Source: Buchnera aphidicola (Panaphis juglandis) (lineage in GTDB: Bacteria > Pseudomonadota > Gammaproteobacteria > Enterobacterales > Enterobacteriaceae). Taken from it: DNA of 64,000 bases. Made by a program: the position numbers and the translations under genes. Under the pieces are notes generated by a model. The model saw only the letters and a program-made list of their open reading frames with translations. It searched no databases and was not told the origin of the DNA. The stretch is taken from the NCBI RefSeq assembly GCF_964059065.1, contig NZ_OZ060378.1, forward strand, positions 186,001-250,000. The letters run 5' to 3'. Within the stretch, counting starts at the first letter, position 1; every line of letters starts with the position of its first letter. Shown piece by piece: positions 20,642 through 30,328 of this stretch.

Positions 20642-22018
20642 ATGGAAAATTTCTATTTATCCGCAATTTCTCCTGTAGATGGAAGATATCATAAAACAAC
20701 TTCTGTTCTTAAAAATATATTTAGTGAATATGCATTTTTAAAATTAAAAGTAAAAATTGAAATTAGATGGTTGCAAAAATTATCTAAGGTATCTGGTATT
20801 TTTGAGTTACAAAAATTTGATGATTTCACAAATGATGCATTGAATAATATAATAAAAAACTTCAATTATAATGATGCAAAAGAAATTAAACAAATAGAAC
20901 ATATTATTCATCATGATACTAAAGCTATTGAATATTTTTTAAAAAAAAAAATTTCTAAATTAATACCAAAAAAAAAATCAATGATAAATTTTATTCATTT
21001 TTCTTGTACTTCAGACGATATTAATAATTTAGCATACGCTAGTATGATGAAAAGTACTATATTTACAGTATTGTTACCATATTGGGAAAAAATTATATTA
21101 GTAATTAAAAATATGGCAATAAAATTTAAAAATATTAGTATGGTTTCTAGAACTCATGGTCAACCAGCTACTCCTACAACCCTGGGTAAAGAAATGTCAA
21201 ATTTTTATTCACGTTTAATATTACAAAGCGTTAATTTAAAAAATACAAAAATTTTTGGTAAAATCAATGGCGCTACAGGGAATTATAATGCACATGTAGT
21301 TTCTTATCCTGATATTGATTGGGAAAAAGTAAGTGAAAGTTTTGTTAATGATTTAGGTTTTACGTGGAATTCTTGTACTACTCAAATTGAACCACATGAT
21401 TATATATCAGAAATATTAAGTTGCATTATACGATTTAATACTATTTTAATTAATCTTAATCAAGATATTTGGGGTTATATTACATTACATTATTTTAATC
21501 AAAAATGTAGTACAAATGAAGTTGGTTCTTCTACTATGCCTCATAAAATTAATCCAATTCATTTTGAAAAATCGGAAGGAAATCTTGGTTTATCTAATTC
21601 TATTATGAATCATATGATATTAAAACTACCTATTTCAAGATGGCAAAGAGATTTAAGTGATTCTACTGTACTAAGGAATCTTGGAGTAACTATTAGTTAT
21701 TCAATCATTGCATACGATTCAATTTTATTTGGATTAAATAAAATCCAAGTAAATACTATAAATATTGAAAAGGATTTAAAAGATCAGTGGCAATTATTAG
21801 CTGAACCAATTCAAATGGTTATGCGTCGTTTTGGAATTAATGATGCATATGAAAAATTAAAACAACTAACTCAAAATAAGAATATTGACGCTAATCAATT
21901 GCACAAATATATTGATTCATTAAATATTCCATCATATGAAAAAAATAAGTTGAAAAAATTAACACCAATTAATTATATCGGTAATGCTGTGGAGATAGTT
22001 AATAAAATATGTAATTGA
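20642..22018 (+). CDS. purB: Adenylosuccinate lyase
   Basis: Splits fumarate from SAICAR and adenylosuccinate in purine synthesis; in an organism lacking most of the de novo path the AMP-forming step is the likely role, which is an inference. 458 residues against 456 in E. coli. The family signature GSSTMPHKINPIHFEKSEGN is intact and includes the mobile catalytic-serine loop; SRTHGQPATPTTLGKE is the other active-site block. Lies between mnmA and fabI on the plus strand. Confidence 0.96.
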   Translation: MENFYLSAISPVDGRYHKTTSVLKNIFSEYAFLKLKVKIEIRWLQKLSKVSGIFELQKFDDFTNDALNNIIKNFNYNDAKEIKQIEHIIHHDTKAIEYFLKKKISKLIPKKKSMINFIHFSCTSDDINNLAYASMMKSTIFTVLLPYWEKIILVIKNMAIKFKNISMVSRTHGQPATPTTLGKEMSNFYSRLILQSVNLKNTKIFGKINGATGNYNAHVVSYPDIDWEKVSESFVNDLGFTWNSCTTQIEPHDYISEILSCIIRFNTILINLNQDIWGYITLHYFNQKCSTNEVGSSTMPHKINPIHFEKSEGNLGLSNSIMNHMILKLPISRWQRDLSDSTVLRNLGVTISYSIIAYDSILFGLNKIQVNTINIEKDLKDQWQLLAEPIQMVMRRFGINDAYEKLKQLTQNKNIDANQLHKYIDSLNIPSYEKNKLKKLTPINYIGNAVEIVNKICN

Positions 22019-22076
22019 TTGTTTTTTATAATATGATGTATGTACTTTAATTTATAAAATTATTTTTAGGAATATG

Positions 22077-22859
22077 ATGGGATTTTTAAAAAATAAAAAA
22101 ATTTTAATTACCGGGATATTGAATAAAAGATCAATTGCTTATGGTATTGCTCAATCTATGTATTCTCAAAATGCATCTTTAGCATTTACATGCATTAACC
22201 AAAAACATAAAAAAAAAATACAAAGCATTGCTAAAAAATTTAATTCTAAAATTGTGATTAAATGTAATTTTTTTTACAATCATGATGTTAAAAACTTATT
22301 TTTACGTTTATCAAAATATTGGAAAAGCTTTGATGGTTTCGTTCATGCATTAGCATATATTCCAAAAAAACAATTTTTTGAATATGATCTTAATAATATT
22401 AATAAAAAAGATTATTTAAATACACATAATTTTACTTCTTATAGTTTAATACATATGTTGCAATTATGTCAAAAACAATTAAATAAAAACTCTTCAATTA
22501 TTACATTAACATATTTAGGATCTAAAAAATCAATTCCTTATTATAATGTTCTTGGTTCAGCAAAATCTTCATTAGAAGCTAACGTAAGATATATTGCAAA
22601 TATTCTTGGTAAACATCAAATTAGAATTAATGCCATTTCTTCAGGGCCTATTAAAACAACATCTTCATATAGCATTCCTAATTTTAAAAAAATTTTAAAT
22701 TATTCTAAAAATTATTCTCCTATAAGAAGGTTAATTACAAATTATGAGATTGGAAATGTTGCTGCATTTTTATGCTCTAATTTATCTAGCGGGATTACTG
22801 GTCAAATCATTTATGTTGATGGAGGTTTGAGTATATCTGGAATGAATCATTTACAATGA
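22077..22859 (+). CDS. fabI: Enoyl-ACP reductase (NADH)
   Basis: Last reducing step of each fatty acid elongation cycle. Two ATGs are adjacent; I take the second, at 22077 (260 residues), because AGGA at 22068-22071 is then about 5 bases away and the protein begins MGFL like that of E. coli. The catalytic residues Y146, Y156 and K163 fall at the E. coli positions, in LTYLG, PYYNV and GSAKSS. NAISSGPIKT and HVDGG-like YVDGG mark the C-terminal half. Followed by rnb, a neighbour also near fabI in E. coli. Confidence 0.96.
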   Translation: MGFLKNKKILITGILNKRSIAYGIAQSMYSQNASLAFTCINQKHKKKIQSIAKKFNSKIVIKCNFFYNHDVKNLFLRLSKYWKSFDGFVHALAYIPKKQFFEYDLNNINKKDYLNTHNFTSYSLIHMLQLCQKQLNKNSSIITLTYLGSKKSIPYYNVLGSAKSSLEANVRYIANILGKHQIRINAISSGPIKTTSSYSIPNFKKILNYSKNYSPIRRLITNYEIGNVAAFLCSNLSSGITGQIIYVDGGLSISGMNHLQ

Positions 22860-22904
22860 TGATTATTTATTTTATAAATTTGTTTAATTATTGGATAAAT
22901 ATCT

Positions 22905-24836
22905 ATGTTTCAAAATAATCGATTATTGATACCAATGAAAATGACATGTAAATTAAAATCATTACAAATTTCTGGAATTGTTAAAAAATTTAAAAAAGGT
23001 TTTGGTTTTTTAAAAGTAACATCAAAAATAAATTATTATATTCCTCCTAAATATAACAAGTATGTTATGCATGGAGATCGTATTGTAGCGGAATTGTATT
23101 ATCAAAATGGTAAAAAATTTGTAAGACCTATTATTTTAATTAAACCATTTTTAAAAATATTTATGGGTTATATTAAAAAAATAGGAAATAATGTTTTTAT
23201 TAAGCCGGATTATCCTTTAATTTCAAATTTAATTATTTGTGACGTTAAAAAAAATAATGCACGTCATATTCATGATAGAGACTGGTTTATTGCAAAATTA
23301 ATTCAACATCAATTAAATAATGGAAAAATATTTCAAGCAAGGTTAATTACATTAATCTCTTCCTATAATGACCCATTACTTCCTTGGAAAGTAGTGTTAT
23401 CTAATCATAAAACTAATTATAAGTTTCCTAATATTTACAATTATGAAATTAATTTCAATAAAAAAATATTTCGAAAAAATCTTATACATTTAAATTTTAT
23501 TACTATTGATCATGAATGTACGAAAGATATTGATGATGCATTATATGTTAAAAAACATGATAATGATGATATTACTATAATTATTGCTATTTCTGATCCT
23601 ACTGCATATATTAATATTGGTAGTAATTTAGATGTTATTGCATCAAAAATGTTATTCACAAATTATTTACCAGGATTTAATATTCCAATGTTACCTAGGA
23701 TACTTTCAGAAAATAAATTTTCATTACACCCTAACGTTAAAAAACCTGTTTTAGCATGTAAAGTTGTTATTGATAAATACGGTAATATTAATAAAAATTT
23801 TAATTTTTTTTTAGCATGGATAAAATCTCATGCAAGGTTAACATATGAAGATGTTGAAAAATTAATTGAAGGTAATAGAAGTTGGTATCATAAAACTAGT
23901 ATCATCAATCAAATTAATGTATTACATGAATTATGTAATAGAAGAATGAAATGGCGTAAAAAAAATGCTGTAATATTTAAAGATAAAATAGAATATAAGT
24001 TTCATTTTTCTAGTAGTCATGAATTGATAAAAGTTACTTTTCAAAAAAGAGGAATTGCACATAAAATAGTAGAGGAGACAATGATTCTTGCAAATATTAT
24101 TGCATCAAAATTTATATCAAAAAATTTGGGTTTTGGTGTATATAATTCACATATTGGTTTTAATGAAACCAATGCTAAGAATGTTTCTTTAATATTAAAA
24201 AATAATGGTATATACATTAACTCTAATAATATTACTACTCTATTAGGATTTTGTGAATTTCGTCGTATTTTAAATACTATTTCTACATGTTACATCGAAT
24301 CCTGTATTCAAAAATATCAATCTTTTAGTGTGATGAGTTTAACACCAAAACCGCATTTTGCTCTAGGATTCAATGAGTATTTAACATGGACATCTCCAAT
24401 ACGTAAATACAGTGATATGATTAACCATAGAATAATTAAAAGTATTATTTTAGGTAATTCAGCGATTAAACCAAATCAGAAAATGATAATGAATATTATG
24501 GATTGTAAAAGAAGACATCGAACTATAAAAAAAAACATTGAAAATTGGTTATATATAAACTTTTTTTATAAAACTAAAAAAATAAATCAAATTTTTCAGG
24601 CAAAAATATTTGATATTTTACCGTATGGTATACGTGCTCAATTAATAATTAATGGAGCTAATGTATTTATACCAATGTGTCATATACATCATGTTCAAAA
24701 AGAAATTATTTGTAATCAAAAATATGGTATTTTATATTTAAAAAATAAAGAATTATATCGTATCTCAGATAATATTAGTGTGATTATTATTGATATACAG
24801 TTTGATAGTCGTAGTATTATTGCTAAACCGATTTAG
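22905..24836 (+). CDS. rnb: Exoribonuclease II
   Basis: 3'-5' processive exonuclease of mRNA decay. The 643 residues match E. coli RNase II (644), not the longer RNase R (813). Two N-terminal cold-shock-like domains (KGFGFLKV) precede the RNB domain. Catalytic aspartates D202, D208, D210 and D211 lie in IDHECTKDIDDALY. FTNYLPGFNIPMLPR and TWTSPIRKYSDMINHR are family signatures, and an S1 domain ends the protein. Its place after fabI supports rnb rather than rnr. Confidence 0.95.
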   Translation: MFQNNRLLIPMKMTCKLKSLQISGIVKKFKKGFGFLKVTSKINYYIPPKYNKYVMHGDRIVAELYYQNGKKFVRPIILIKPFLKIFMGYIKKIGNNVFIKPDYPLISNLIICDVKKNNARHIHDRDWFIAKLIQHQLNNGKIFQARLITLISSYNDPLLPWKVVLSNHKTNYKFPNIYNYEINFNKKIFRKNLIHLNFITIDHECTKDIDDALYVKKHDNDDITIIIAISDPTAYINIGSNLDVIASKMLFTNYLPGFNIPMLPRILSENKFSLHPNVKKPVLACKVVIDKYGNINKNFNFFLAWIKSHARLTYEDVEKLIEGNRSWYHKTSIINQINVLHELCNRRMKWRKKNAVIFKDKIEYKFHFSSSHELIKVTFQKRGIAHKIVEETMILANIIASKFISKNLGFGVYNSHIGFNETNAKNVSLILKNNGIYINSNNITTLLGFCEFRRILNTISTCYIESCIQKYQSFSVMSLTPKPHFALGFNEYLTWTSPIRKYSDMINHRIIKSIILGNSAIKPNQKMIMNIMDCKRRHRTIKKNIENWLYINFFYKTKKINQIFQAKIFDILPYGIRAQLIINGANVFIPMCHIHHVQKEIICNQKYGILYLKNKELYRISDNISVIIIDIQFDSRSIIAKPI

Positions 24837-24982
24837 TTTTATAGATGATATTTTAAATGAATATTTATTTTTCTATCAAAAATATAGATTTCATATTTTT
24901 AAAAATATAAATGTAGTAGTTTTATAGTTTCGATATTATACTATGAAATAAGGATTAATATTTTCAAAACTGAGGAGATAAT

Positions 24983-25630
24983 GTGGATTATGTAGATTCA
25001 GATTTTAAGATTTATTTAAATTTTTTTGCAGTATTATTTGCATTAATAAATCCTATTGGTATGATACCAATTTTTATTGGTATGACTGGATTAAGATCAC
25101 AAAACGATAGAAACCGAATTAATCTTATTTCAAATATTACTGCAGCTAGTATTTTAATTGTTTCTTTATTTATTGGTAGTTTTATATTAAGTTTTTTTGG
25201 TATTTCTATTGAATCTTTTCGTATTGCTGGAGGTTTATTAATTATTAGCGTTGCAACATCTATGATTAATGGACAATTAATGAGTAAATTACTTTTAAAA
25301 AATAATAAAAATAAAGTTGCATATAATAAAGAAAATATTAGCATTATCCCTTTAGGAATGCCATTAATTGCTGGACCTGGAGCTATTAGTTCAACAATCA
25401 TATGGAGTACACATCATAATCATTATAATAATATGATAGTAGGTAGTATATTAATATTGTTTTTTTCATTCATGTGTTGGTTATTATTTCAACTTGCACC
25501 GTATTTTATTAGGATTTTAGGAAATACTGGAATTAATATTTTAACAAGAATTATGGGTTTATTATTGATGTCTCTTGGAATTGAATTTATTATTGCTAGT
25601 ATTAAAATAATTTTTACAAAAATATTATAA
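24983..25630 (+). CDS. ychE: MarC-family inner membrane protein YchE
   Basis: Function unknown. 215 residues, the length of E. coli YchE, with six hydrophobic segments. [36 protein letters not shown] and [17 protein letters not shown] are family blocks. The start must be the GTG at 24983: an ATG at 24981 runs into a stop within five codons, and GAGGAG at 24972-24977 lies 5 bases before the GTG, one of the strongest Shine-Dalgarno sites in the window. Confidence 0.92.
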   Translation: MDYVDSDFKIYLNFFAVLFALINPIGMIPIFIGMTGLRSQNDRNRINLISNITAASILIVSLFIGSFILSFFGISIESFRIAGGLLIISVATSMINGQLMSKLLLKNNKNKVAYNKENISIIPLGMPLIAGPGAISSTIIWSTHHNHYNNMIVGSILILFFSFMCWLLFQLAPYFIRILGNTGINILTRIMGLLLMSLGIEFIIASIKIIFTKIL

Positions 25631-25679
25631 ATATTATAAAATATTTATACTATTCTTTTAACTCAGATAATTTTATATA

Positions 25680-26324
25680 ATGTTGAAAAATACATATATT
25701 ATAATTCGTAATTTGCATTTCGAAGATTGGAAAACAGTTTATAATTATATGAATGATTTTACGAATATTCGTAATAAATATACATTGGATGAAATCTTAT
25801 TAGTAGAACATTATCCTATTTACACTACAGGACATGTATTAAATGATGATAAAAAAATAAAATATATTCATAATATTCCAATAACATCATCAAATCGAGG
25901 TGGAAAAATTACATATCATGGTCCTGGACAACAAATAGTATATTTATTACTAAATTTAAAACAAAATAAGATCAATATTAGACAGTTATTATTTTATATT
26001 GAACAAATTGTTTTAAATACTCTATATACTTTTTCTATTATTGGTAACAATAATAAATTGTATCCTGGAATATATGTAGATAGTAAAAAAATTTGTTCGA
26101 TTGGTTTACGTATTCAAAAAGGTTGTTCTCTTCATGGTTTTGCATTAAATGTAAATATGGATTTAAAACCATTTTTTTATATTCATCCATGTGGTATTCA
26201 GGATATGATTATGACACAAATTTCTGATATTAAACCTGAAATTTCATTATATTATGTAAAAAAAATTTTAATTGAAAATATTTCAACATTTTTTAAAATA
26301 TTATGCATTAAAAATTATTTTTAA
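25680..26324 (+). CDS. lipB: Octanoyl-[ACP]:protein octanoyltransferase
   Basis: Transfers octanoate from acyl carrier protein to the lipoyl domains of E2 subunits such as SucB. 214 residues against 213 in E. coli. The thioester cysteine C171 is in YIHPCGI and the conserved lysine K137 in DSKKICSIG. NRGGKITYHGPGQQ is the family signature. lipA, the next enzyme in the pathway, follows after 66 bases. Confidence 0.96.
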   Translation: MLKNTYIIIRNLHFEDWKTVYNYMNDFTNIRNKYTLDEILLVEHYPIYTTGHVLNDDKKIKYIHNIPITSSNRGGKITYHGPGQQIVYLLLNLKQNKINIRQLLFYIEQIVLNTLYTFSIIGNNNKLYPGIYVDSKKICSIGLRIQKGCSLHGFALNVNMDLKPFFYIHPCGIQDMIMTQISDIKPEISLYYVKKILIENISTFFKILCIKNYF

Positions 26325-26328
26325 TTCT

Positions 26329-26346
26329 TACTATTTTAAGATAGTA
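26329..26346 (+). terminator. Weak hairpin between lipB and lipA
   Basis: TACTAT and ATAGTA pair around a 6-base loop and are followed by TTATTATTTTATT. It could lower readthrough from lipB, but the stem is only 6 base pairs and lipA follows closely. Confidence 0.25.
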
Positions 26347-26390
26347 TTATTATTATTTTATTAATATTTTTTTAATAATTGGAATTTTAC

Positions 26391-27311
26391 ATGTTAAATA
26401 TTCATCAAAATAACTTAAATAAAAAAAATTTAAAAAATAATCATTATAAAAAAAAAAATAATTCATTAAAACCTAAATGGATTAGAATTAAATTACCAAC
26501 AAAATTTAACCATGTAAATAAATTAAAAAATATTTTAAGAAAATATGAATTACATACTGTTTGTGAAGAAGCTCGTTGTCCTAATTTAACAGAATGTTTT
26601 CATAATCATACTGCTACATTCATGATTTTGGGAAATATTTGTACTAGAAAATGTTCTTTTTGTGCTGTTAAAAAAGGAAGACCTATACTTGTTGATCCTC
26701 ATGAACCTGAAAAATTATCAAAAGTAGTAGATAAAATGGGTATTAAATATATAGTAATTACTTCAGTTAATAGAGATGATTTAAAAGATGGTGGAGCCAC
26801 TCAATTTTCAAATTGTATTCATCATTTACGTAAAAAAAATGAAAATATTAAAATTGAAATCTTGGTTCCAGATTTTAGAAATTCATTAAAATATTCCATT
26901 GATATTATTTCTAAAAATCCTCCGGATGTTTTTAATCATAATATAGAAAATGTACCACGATTATATCAATTGATTAGACCAGGTGCAAACTATTATCAAT
27001 CTTTAAAATTATTACAATATTTTAAAAAAAAACACCCGAATATTTTTACTAAATCTGGTTTAATGTTAGGTTTAGGGGAAACTGAAAAAGAAGTTTTACA
27101 GGTTCTTCAAGACCTCAGAAATCATGATGTTAATATGTTAACATTAGGTCAATATTTACAACCTACTCAGAATCATATACCAATAAAAAGATACGTCACT
27201 CCTTTAGAATTTCAACATTTATATGAAGAAGCCATATCTATGGGTTTTACAAAAGCTTTTTGCGGTCCTCTTGTACGTTCTTCTTATCATGCTAATGAAC
27301 AAGTAAAATAA
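26391..27311 (+). CDS. lipA: Lipoyl synthase
   Basis: Radical SAM enzyme that inserts two sulphurs into protein-bound octanoate. The ATG at 26391 (306 residues) is preceded by TTGGA at a 7-base spacing; the upstream TTG is the Shine-Dalgarno region itself. The auxiliary iron-sulphur cluster ligands are C58, C63 and C69 (CEEARCPNLTEC); the radical SAM cluster ligands are C84, C88 and C91 (CTRKCSFC). The C-terminal RSSYHA contributes the serine ligand. The lysine-rich first 28 residues are not conserved. Confidence 0.96.
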   Translation: MLNIHQNNLNKKNLKNNHYKKKNNSLKPKWIRIKLPTKFNHVNKLKNILRKYELHTVCEEARCPNLTECFHNHTATFMILGNICTRKCSFCAVKKGRPILVDPHEPEKLSKVVDKMGIKYIVITSVNRDDLKDGGATQFSNCIHHLRKKNENIKIEILVPDFRNSLKYSIDIISKNPPDVFNHNIENVPRLYQLIRPGANYYQSLKLLQYFKKKHPNIFTKSGLMLGLGETEKEVLQVLQDLRNHDVNMLTLGQYLQPTQNHIPIKRYVTPLEFQHLYEEAISMGFTKAFCGPLVRSSYHANEQVK

Positions 27312-27381
27312 ATGACTGAATGTATGAGATATGTAATTATTTAATATGTATATTATATTTTATTCATGGAGATAAAATATT

Positions 27382-28095
27382 ATGATGAATCAAAAAAATT
27401 TAAAAAATATTCCTAAAATTATTATAGCTTTGGATTTTTGTAAAAAACATTTAGCAATAGATTTAATAAAAAAATTAGATCCAGAGATTTATAAAGTAAA
27501 AATCGGTTATGAAATGTTCATACGATTTGGAGTATCTTTTATAGAAGAAATCAAAAAATTTAATTTTGATATTTTTTTAGATCTAAAATTTCATGATATT
27601 CCAAGTACTGTTTTTAAAGCTGTTTATTCTGTTGCAAAATTAGGTATTTGGATGATTAGTATTCACGGTTGTGGAGGTTATGAAATGATGATATCTGCAA
27701 AAAAAGCATTAAGTTTATTAAAATTGAATCCTCCATTTTTAGTAGCAGTAACTTCATTAACAAGTTTTAATATTCAAAATTTATCAACAATTGGGGTTTC
27801 TAGTTCTATAGAAGAATATGTTATTAAAATTTCTAAATTATCCCAATTAGCAAAATTAAATGGTGTGATTTGTCCAGGTTTCATGTCTAAAAAAATTAAA
27901 AATATTTTTGGAAAATCATTTAAGACAATAATTCCAGGTATGAGATTTATTGCTGATGATCATCATGATCACAATATGGTAATGTATCCTGATCAAATTA
28001 AAAATTGTGATTGTGATTATATTGTAATAGGGAGAAGCATTACTCAATCTAAAAATCCAATAAAACGTTTAAAAGAAATATTAAAATATATATAA
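27382..28095 (+). CDS. pyrF: Orotidine 5'-phosphate decarboxylase
   Basis: Final step of UMP synthesis. 237 residues against 245 in E. coli. The catalytic Asp-Lys-Asp set is D67, K69 and D72 in LDLKFHDIPST. VICPGFMSKK and TIIPGMR follow the barrel strands, and VIGRSITQ closes the phosphate site. GGAG at 27368-27371 precedes paired ATGs at 27382 and 27385; I take the first. After it comes a 500-base stretch without genes. Confidence 0.96.
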   Translation: MMNQKNLKNIPKIIIALDFCKKHLAIDLIKKLDPEIYKVKIGYEMFIRFGVSFIEEIKKFNFDIFLDLKFHDIPSTVFKAVYSVAKLGIWMISIHGCGGYEMMISAKKALSLLKLNPPFLVAVTSLTSFNIQNLSTIGVSSSIEEYVIKISKLSQLAKLNGVICPGFMSKKIKNIFGKSFKTIIPGMRFIADDHHDHNMVMYPDQIKNCDCDYIVIGRSITQSKNPIKRLKEILKYI

Positions 28096-28597
28096 TATTT
28101 TAATAAATTTTTTATTAAATTAATTATATAGATATTTAATAATAATTTTTATTGTTTTAATATTTATATTATCATCATAAAAATTTAGTATTAATTTCAT
28201 TGATTACATTGAACATAATATTAATAATTTATGAATATGAATATATTTTATAATTATATGTTTAAAATACTATTTTAATTGGTATAGTATGTTAATTTTT
28301 ATATGGGTACTATAATTAAAATTAATGAATAATGAATACTTTGAAATATTATTGATAGTATATATTGTAATTATTTTATTTTTATTATATTGTAATATAA
28401 TTATAAATATATTAGTTACAAAAATTTATCAATAATATTTATATTTTTGTTAAAATTTATTTTAATGAATAATACAATATAATTATTGAAAATTTATTTA
28501 TAATGTACCAATTTTTATTTTTTAATTTTAAATAATATATTTATATTATGGATAAAAATGTTAAAATATTTTATATTTATTACATTATATAATCATA
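28096..28597 (+). other. Gene desert between pyrF and yciA
   Basis: 502 bases, almost pure A/T, with no reading frame that resembles a protein, no cloverleaf and no strong hairpin. In E. coli the segment between pyrF and yciA includes ribA, cls and tonB. I could not recognise a decayed copy of any of them by reading translations. It is best described as eroded spacer. Confidence 0.7.
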
Positions 28598-28990
28598 TTA
28601 ATTTTTTTTTAAAACTGGTGTTGGATTACCATAATTATCAATTGCAACATATATAAACACTCCTTGTGAACTTTTTATATTTAAACCTAATGGTTCGAAA
28701 GAAATTTTTTTTACCCATGTTTCAATACTGATTTTTATGGACGTATTACCAATTTCTATACATTTAGCATAACAACTAACAAGATCTCCAATTGATATTC
28801 TTTTTAAAAACAACATATTTTCTATTTTTAGAGTTACAACTTTCCCTTTTGAAATTTCTTTAGCTAAAATTGATCCAGCTATATCCATTTGAGACATAAT
28901 CCATCCTCCAAATATGTCTCCATTAACATTAATATTTTCTGGCATTGCTAATGTTCTTAATACTAGTTTTTTTTTTTTCAGATATTTCAT
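28598..28990 (-). CDS. yciA: Acyl-CoA thioesterase YciA
   Basis: Hotdog-fold hydrolase of acyl-CoA esters. 130 residues against 132 in E. coli. LVLRTLAMPENINVNGDIFG and GWIMSQMDIAG contain the family's conserved Asn and Asp; SCYAKCIEIGNTSI and ETWVKK follow closely. It lies on the same strand as, and downstream of, trpA, with one small hydrophobic reading frame between them, reflecting the E. coli order trpA ... yciC-yciB-yciA. Confidence 0.93.
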   Translation of the reverse strand: MKYLKKKKLVLRTLAMPENINVNGDIFGGWIMSQMDIAGSILAKEISKGKVVTLKIENMLFLKRISIGDLVSCYAKCIEIGNTSIKISIETWVKKISFEPLGLNIKSSQGVFIYVAIDNYGNPTPVLKKN

Positions 28991-29097
28991 ATATTTAATA
29001 GATTTTATAAAATAAAATTTATATAATTAATTTTTAAATTAGTAATTTTATGAATTAAATAATTATATATATTTAATATTAATATGATTGTTTGATA

Positions 29098-29436
29098 TTA
29101 AATTCGATTTTTTAAAAAAAATGTAATAATTATTATAAATATTATCATATTTAACATAAAGAAAATATCTTTAAGATTATAAAATACAAATATTGCAATT
29201 AAAAAAATCATAAATGCATTATATATTTTTATAGAAATAATATTTTTTAACGCACGGAAATAATAATTATTATTGATATATAATATGATGATTGCTATAC
29301 ATAATAATGCTATTATTGGAGAAATAAATGTAAAAAATATAAATTTTATGATATTGAATATTATAAAAAAAATGAAAAAATTTCTCAATTTGTATAATTT
29401 TAATATGCCATCAATGTAACTTTTAATATTTATCAT
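29098..29436 (-). CDS. Short membrane protein, possible truncated YciC remnant
   Basis: 112 residues with four to five hydrophobic segments and almost no conserved polar residues. It lies between trpA and yciA on the same strand, the place of yciC and yciB in E. coli. By eye the N-terminus (KLRNFFIFFIIF ... FISP) and the segment FRALKNIISIK can be set against the first half of YciC (RNFF ... FSP; SALRAIGASA). E. coli YciC has 247 residues, so this would be a C-terminally truncated copy with an internal loop deleted. YciB is the alternative. The similarity is weak and partly driven by hydrophobicity. It may be a decaying gene. Confidence 0.45.
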   Translation of the reverse strand: MINIKSYIDGILKLYKLRNFFIFFIIFNIIKFIFFTFISPIIALLCIAIIILYINNNYYFRALKNIISIKIYNAFMIFLIAIFVFYNLKDIFFMLNMIIFIIIITFFLKNRI

Positions 29437-29515
29437 ATTAACTGCTATAAATAAAGAAGTATTTTAGAAATAATATAATTTATATAATTTAATTTTAATA
29501 TTCTTGAATTCAATA

Positions 29516-30328
29516 TTATTGAATATGTATTGTAGCATTTTTTAATTTTGTTGCTAATTTTTTAATTTTTAAAAACATATTTTTTTTATCATATTGAAAC
29601 ATTTCAATTAATTGAATAATTACTGATCCACAAATAACACCACTAGATCCCATTCGTATTGAATCAATAATATGTGAACTTTTTGAGATACCAAAACCAT
29701 GTATAATAGGAACAGAATTATATTCTTTGAGTTGATTAATAATTTTTATATCAGGAATTTTTGCATGGTTCTGATGACCTGTAACTCCAGATCTAGAAAT
29801 TAAGTAAATATAACTGTTGCTGTTTTTTGCAATATACTCCATGAGTATATTGTTAGCATTTGGAGGACAAATGAAGATTGAAGATATATTTTTATCATTA
29901 TAATGATTTTTAAATTTTTTTTCTTCTTCTATAGGAATATCAGGAATTAATACTGAATCTATATCAATAGATTTACAATCCTGATAAAAATTTTTAATGC
30001 CATATTGGTATATCATATTTGCATATACTAATATTCCAATTGGGATTTTATAATATTTTTGACGAAAATGATACAACATATCAAAACATTTTTTCATAGT
30101 AATATTGTTAGATAATGCACGTAAGTTAGCATTTTGAACAATTACTCCATCGGCTAATGGATCTGAGAATGGAATTCCTAATTCTAACGCATTAGCTCCA
30201 GAATTCACCAAAATATCAATAATAGTGTAACATGTTTGAATAGATGGGTCTCCTAATGCAACAAATGGAATAAAACACCCTTCTTTATTTTTTTTTAATT
30301 TTTTGAACATTGTAAAATATCGATTCAT
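29516..30328 (-). CDS. trpA: Tryptophan synthase alpha chain
   Basis: Cleaves indole-glycerol phosphate to indole, which is channelled to TrpB. 270 residues against 268 in E. coli. The catalytic E49 and D60 are at the E. coli positions in [22 protein letters not shown] corresponds to the mobile GVTGAEN loop. The start overlaps the trpB stop as ATGA, so the two are translationally coupled and made in equal amounts, as their complex requires. Last gene of trpDCBA. Confidence 0.97.
   Translation of the reverse strand: MNRYFTMFKKLKKNKEGCFIPFVALGDPSIQTCYTIIDILVNSGANALELGIPFSDPLADGVIVQNANLRALSNNITMKKCFDMLYHFRQKYYKIPIGILVYANMIYQYGIKNFYQDCKSIDIDSVLIPDIPIEEEKKFKNHYNDKNISSIFICPPNANNILMEYIAKNSNSYIYLISRSGVTGHQNHAKIPDIKIINQLKEYNSVPIIHGFGISKSSHIIDSIRMGSSGVICGSVIIQLIEMFQYDKKNMFLKIKKLATKLKNATIHIQ

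Noticed and set aside
25012..25401. 129-codon frame on the minus strand
   Set aside because: It is the antisense shadow of ychE; the plus-strand frame is a clear family member.
28096..28597. Possible replication origin or small RNA in the pyrF-yciA spacer
   Set aside because: No DnaA boxes and no GC-containing stems; nothing beyond A/T richness supports it.
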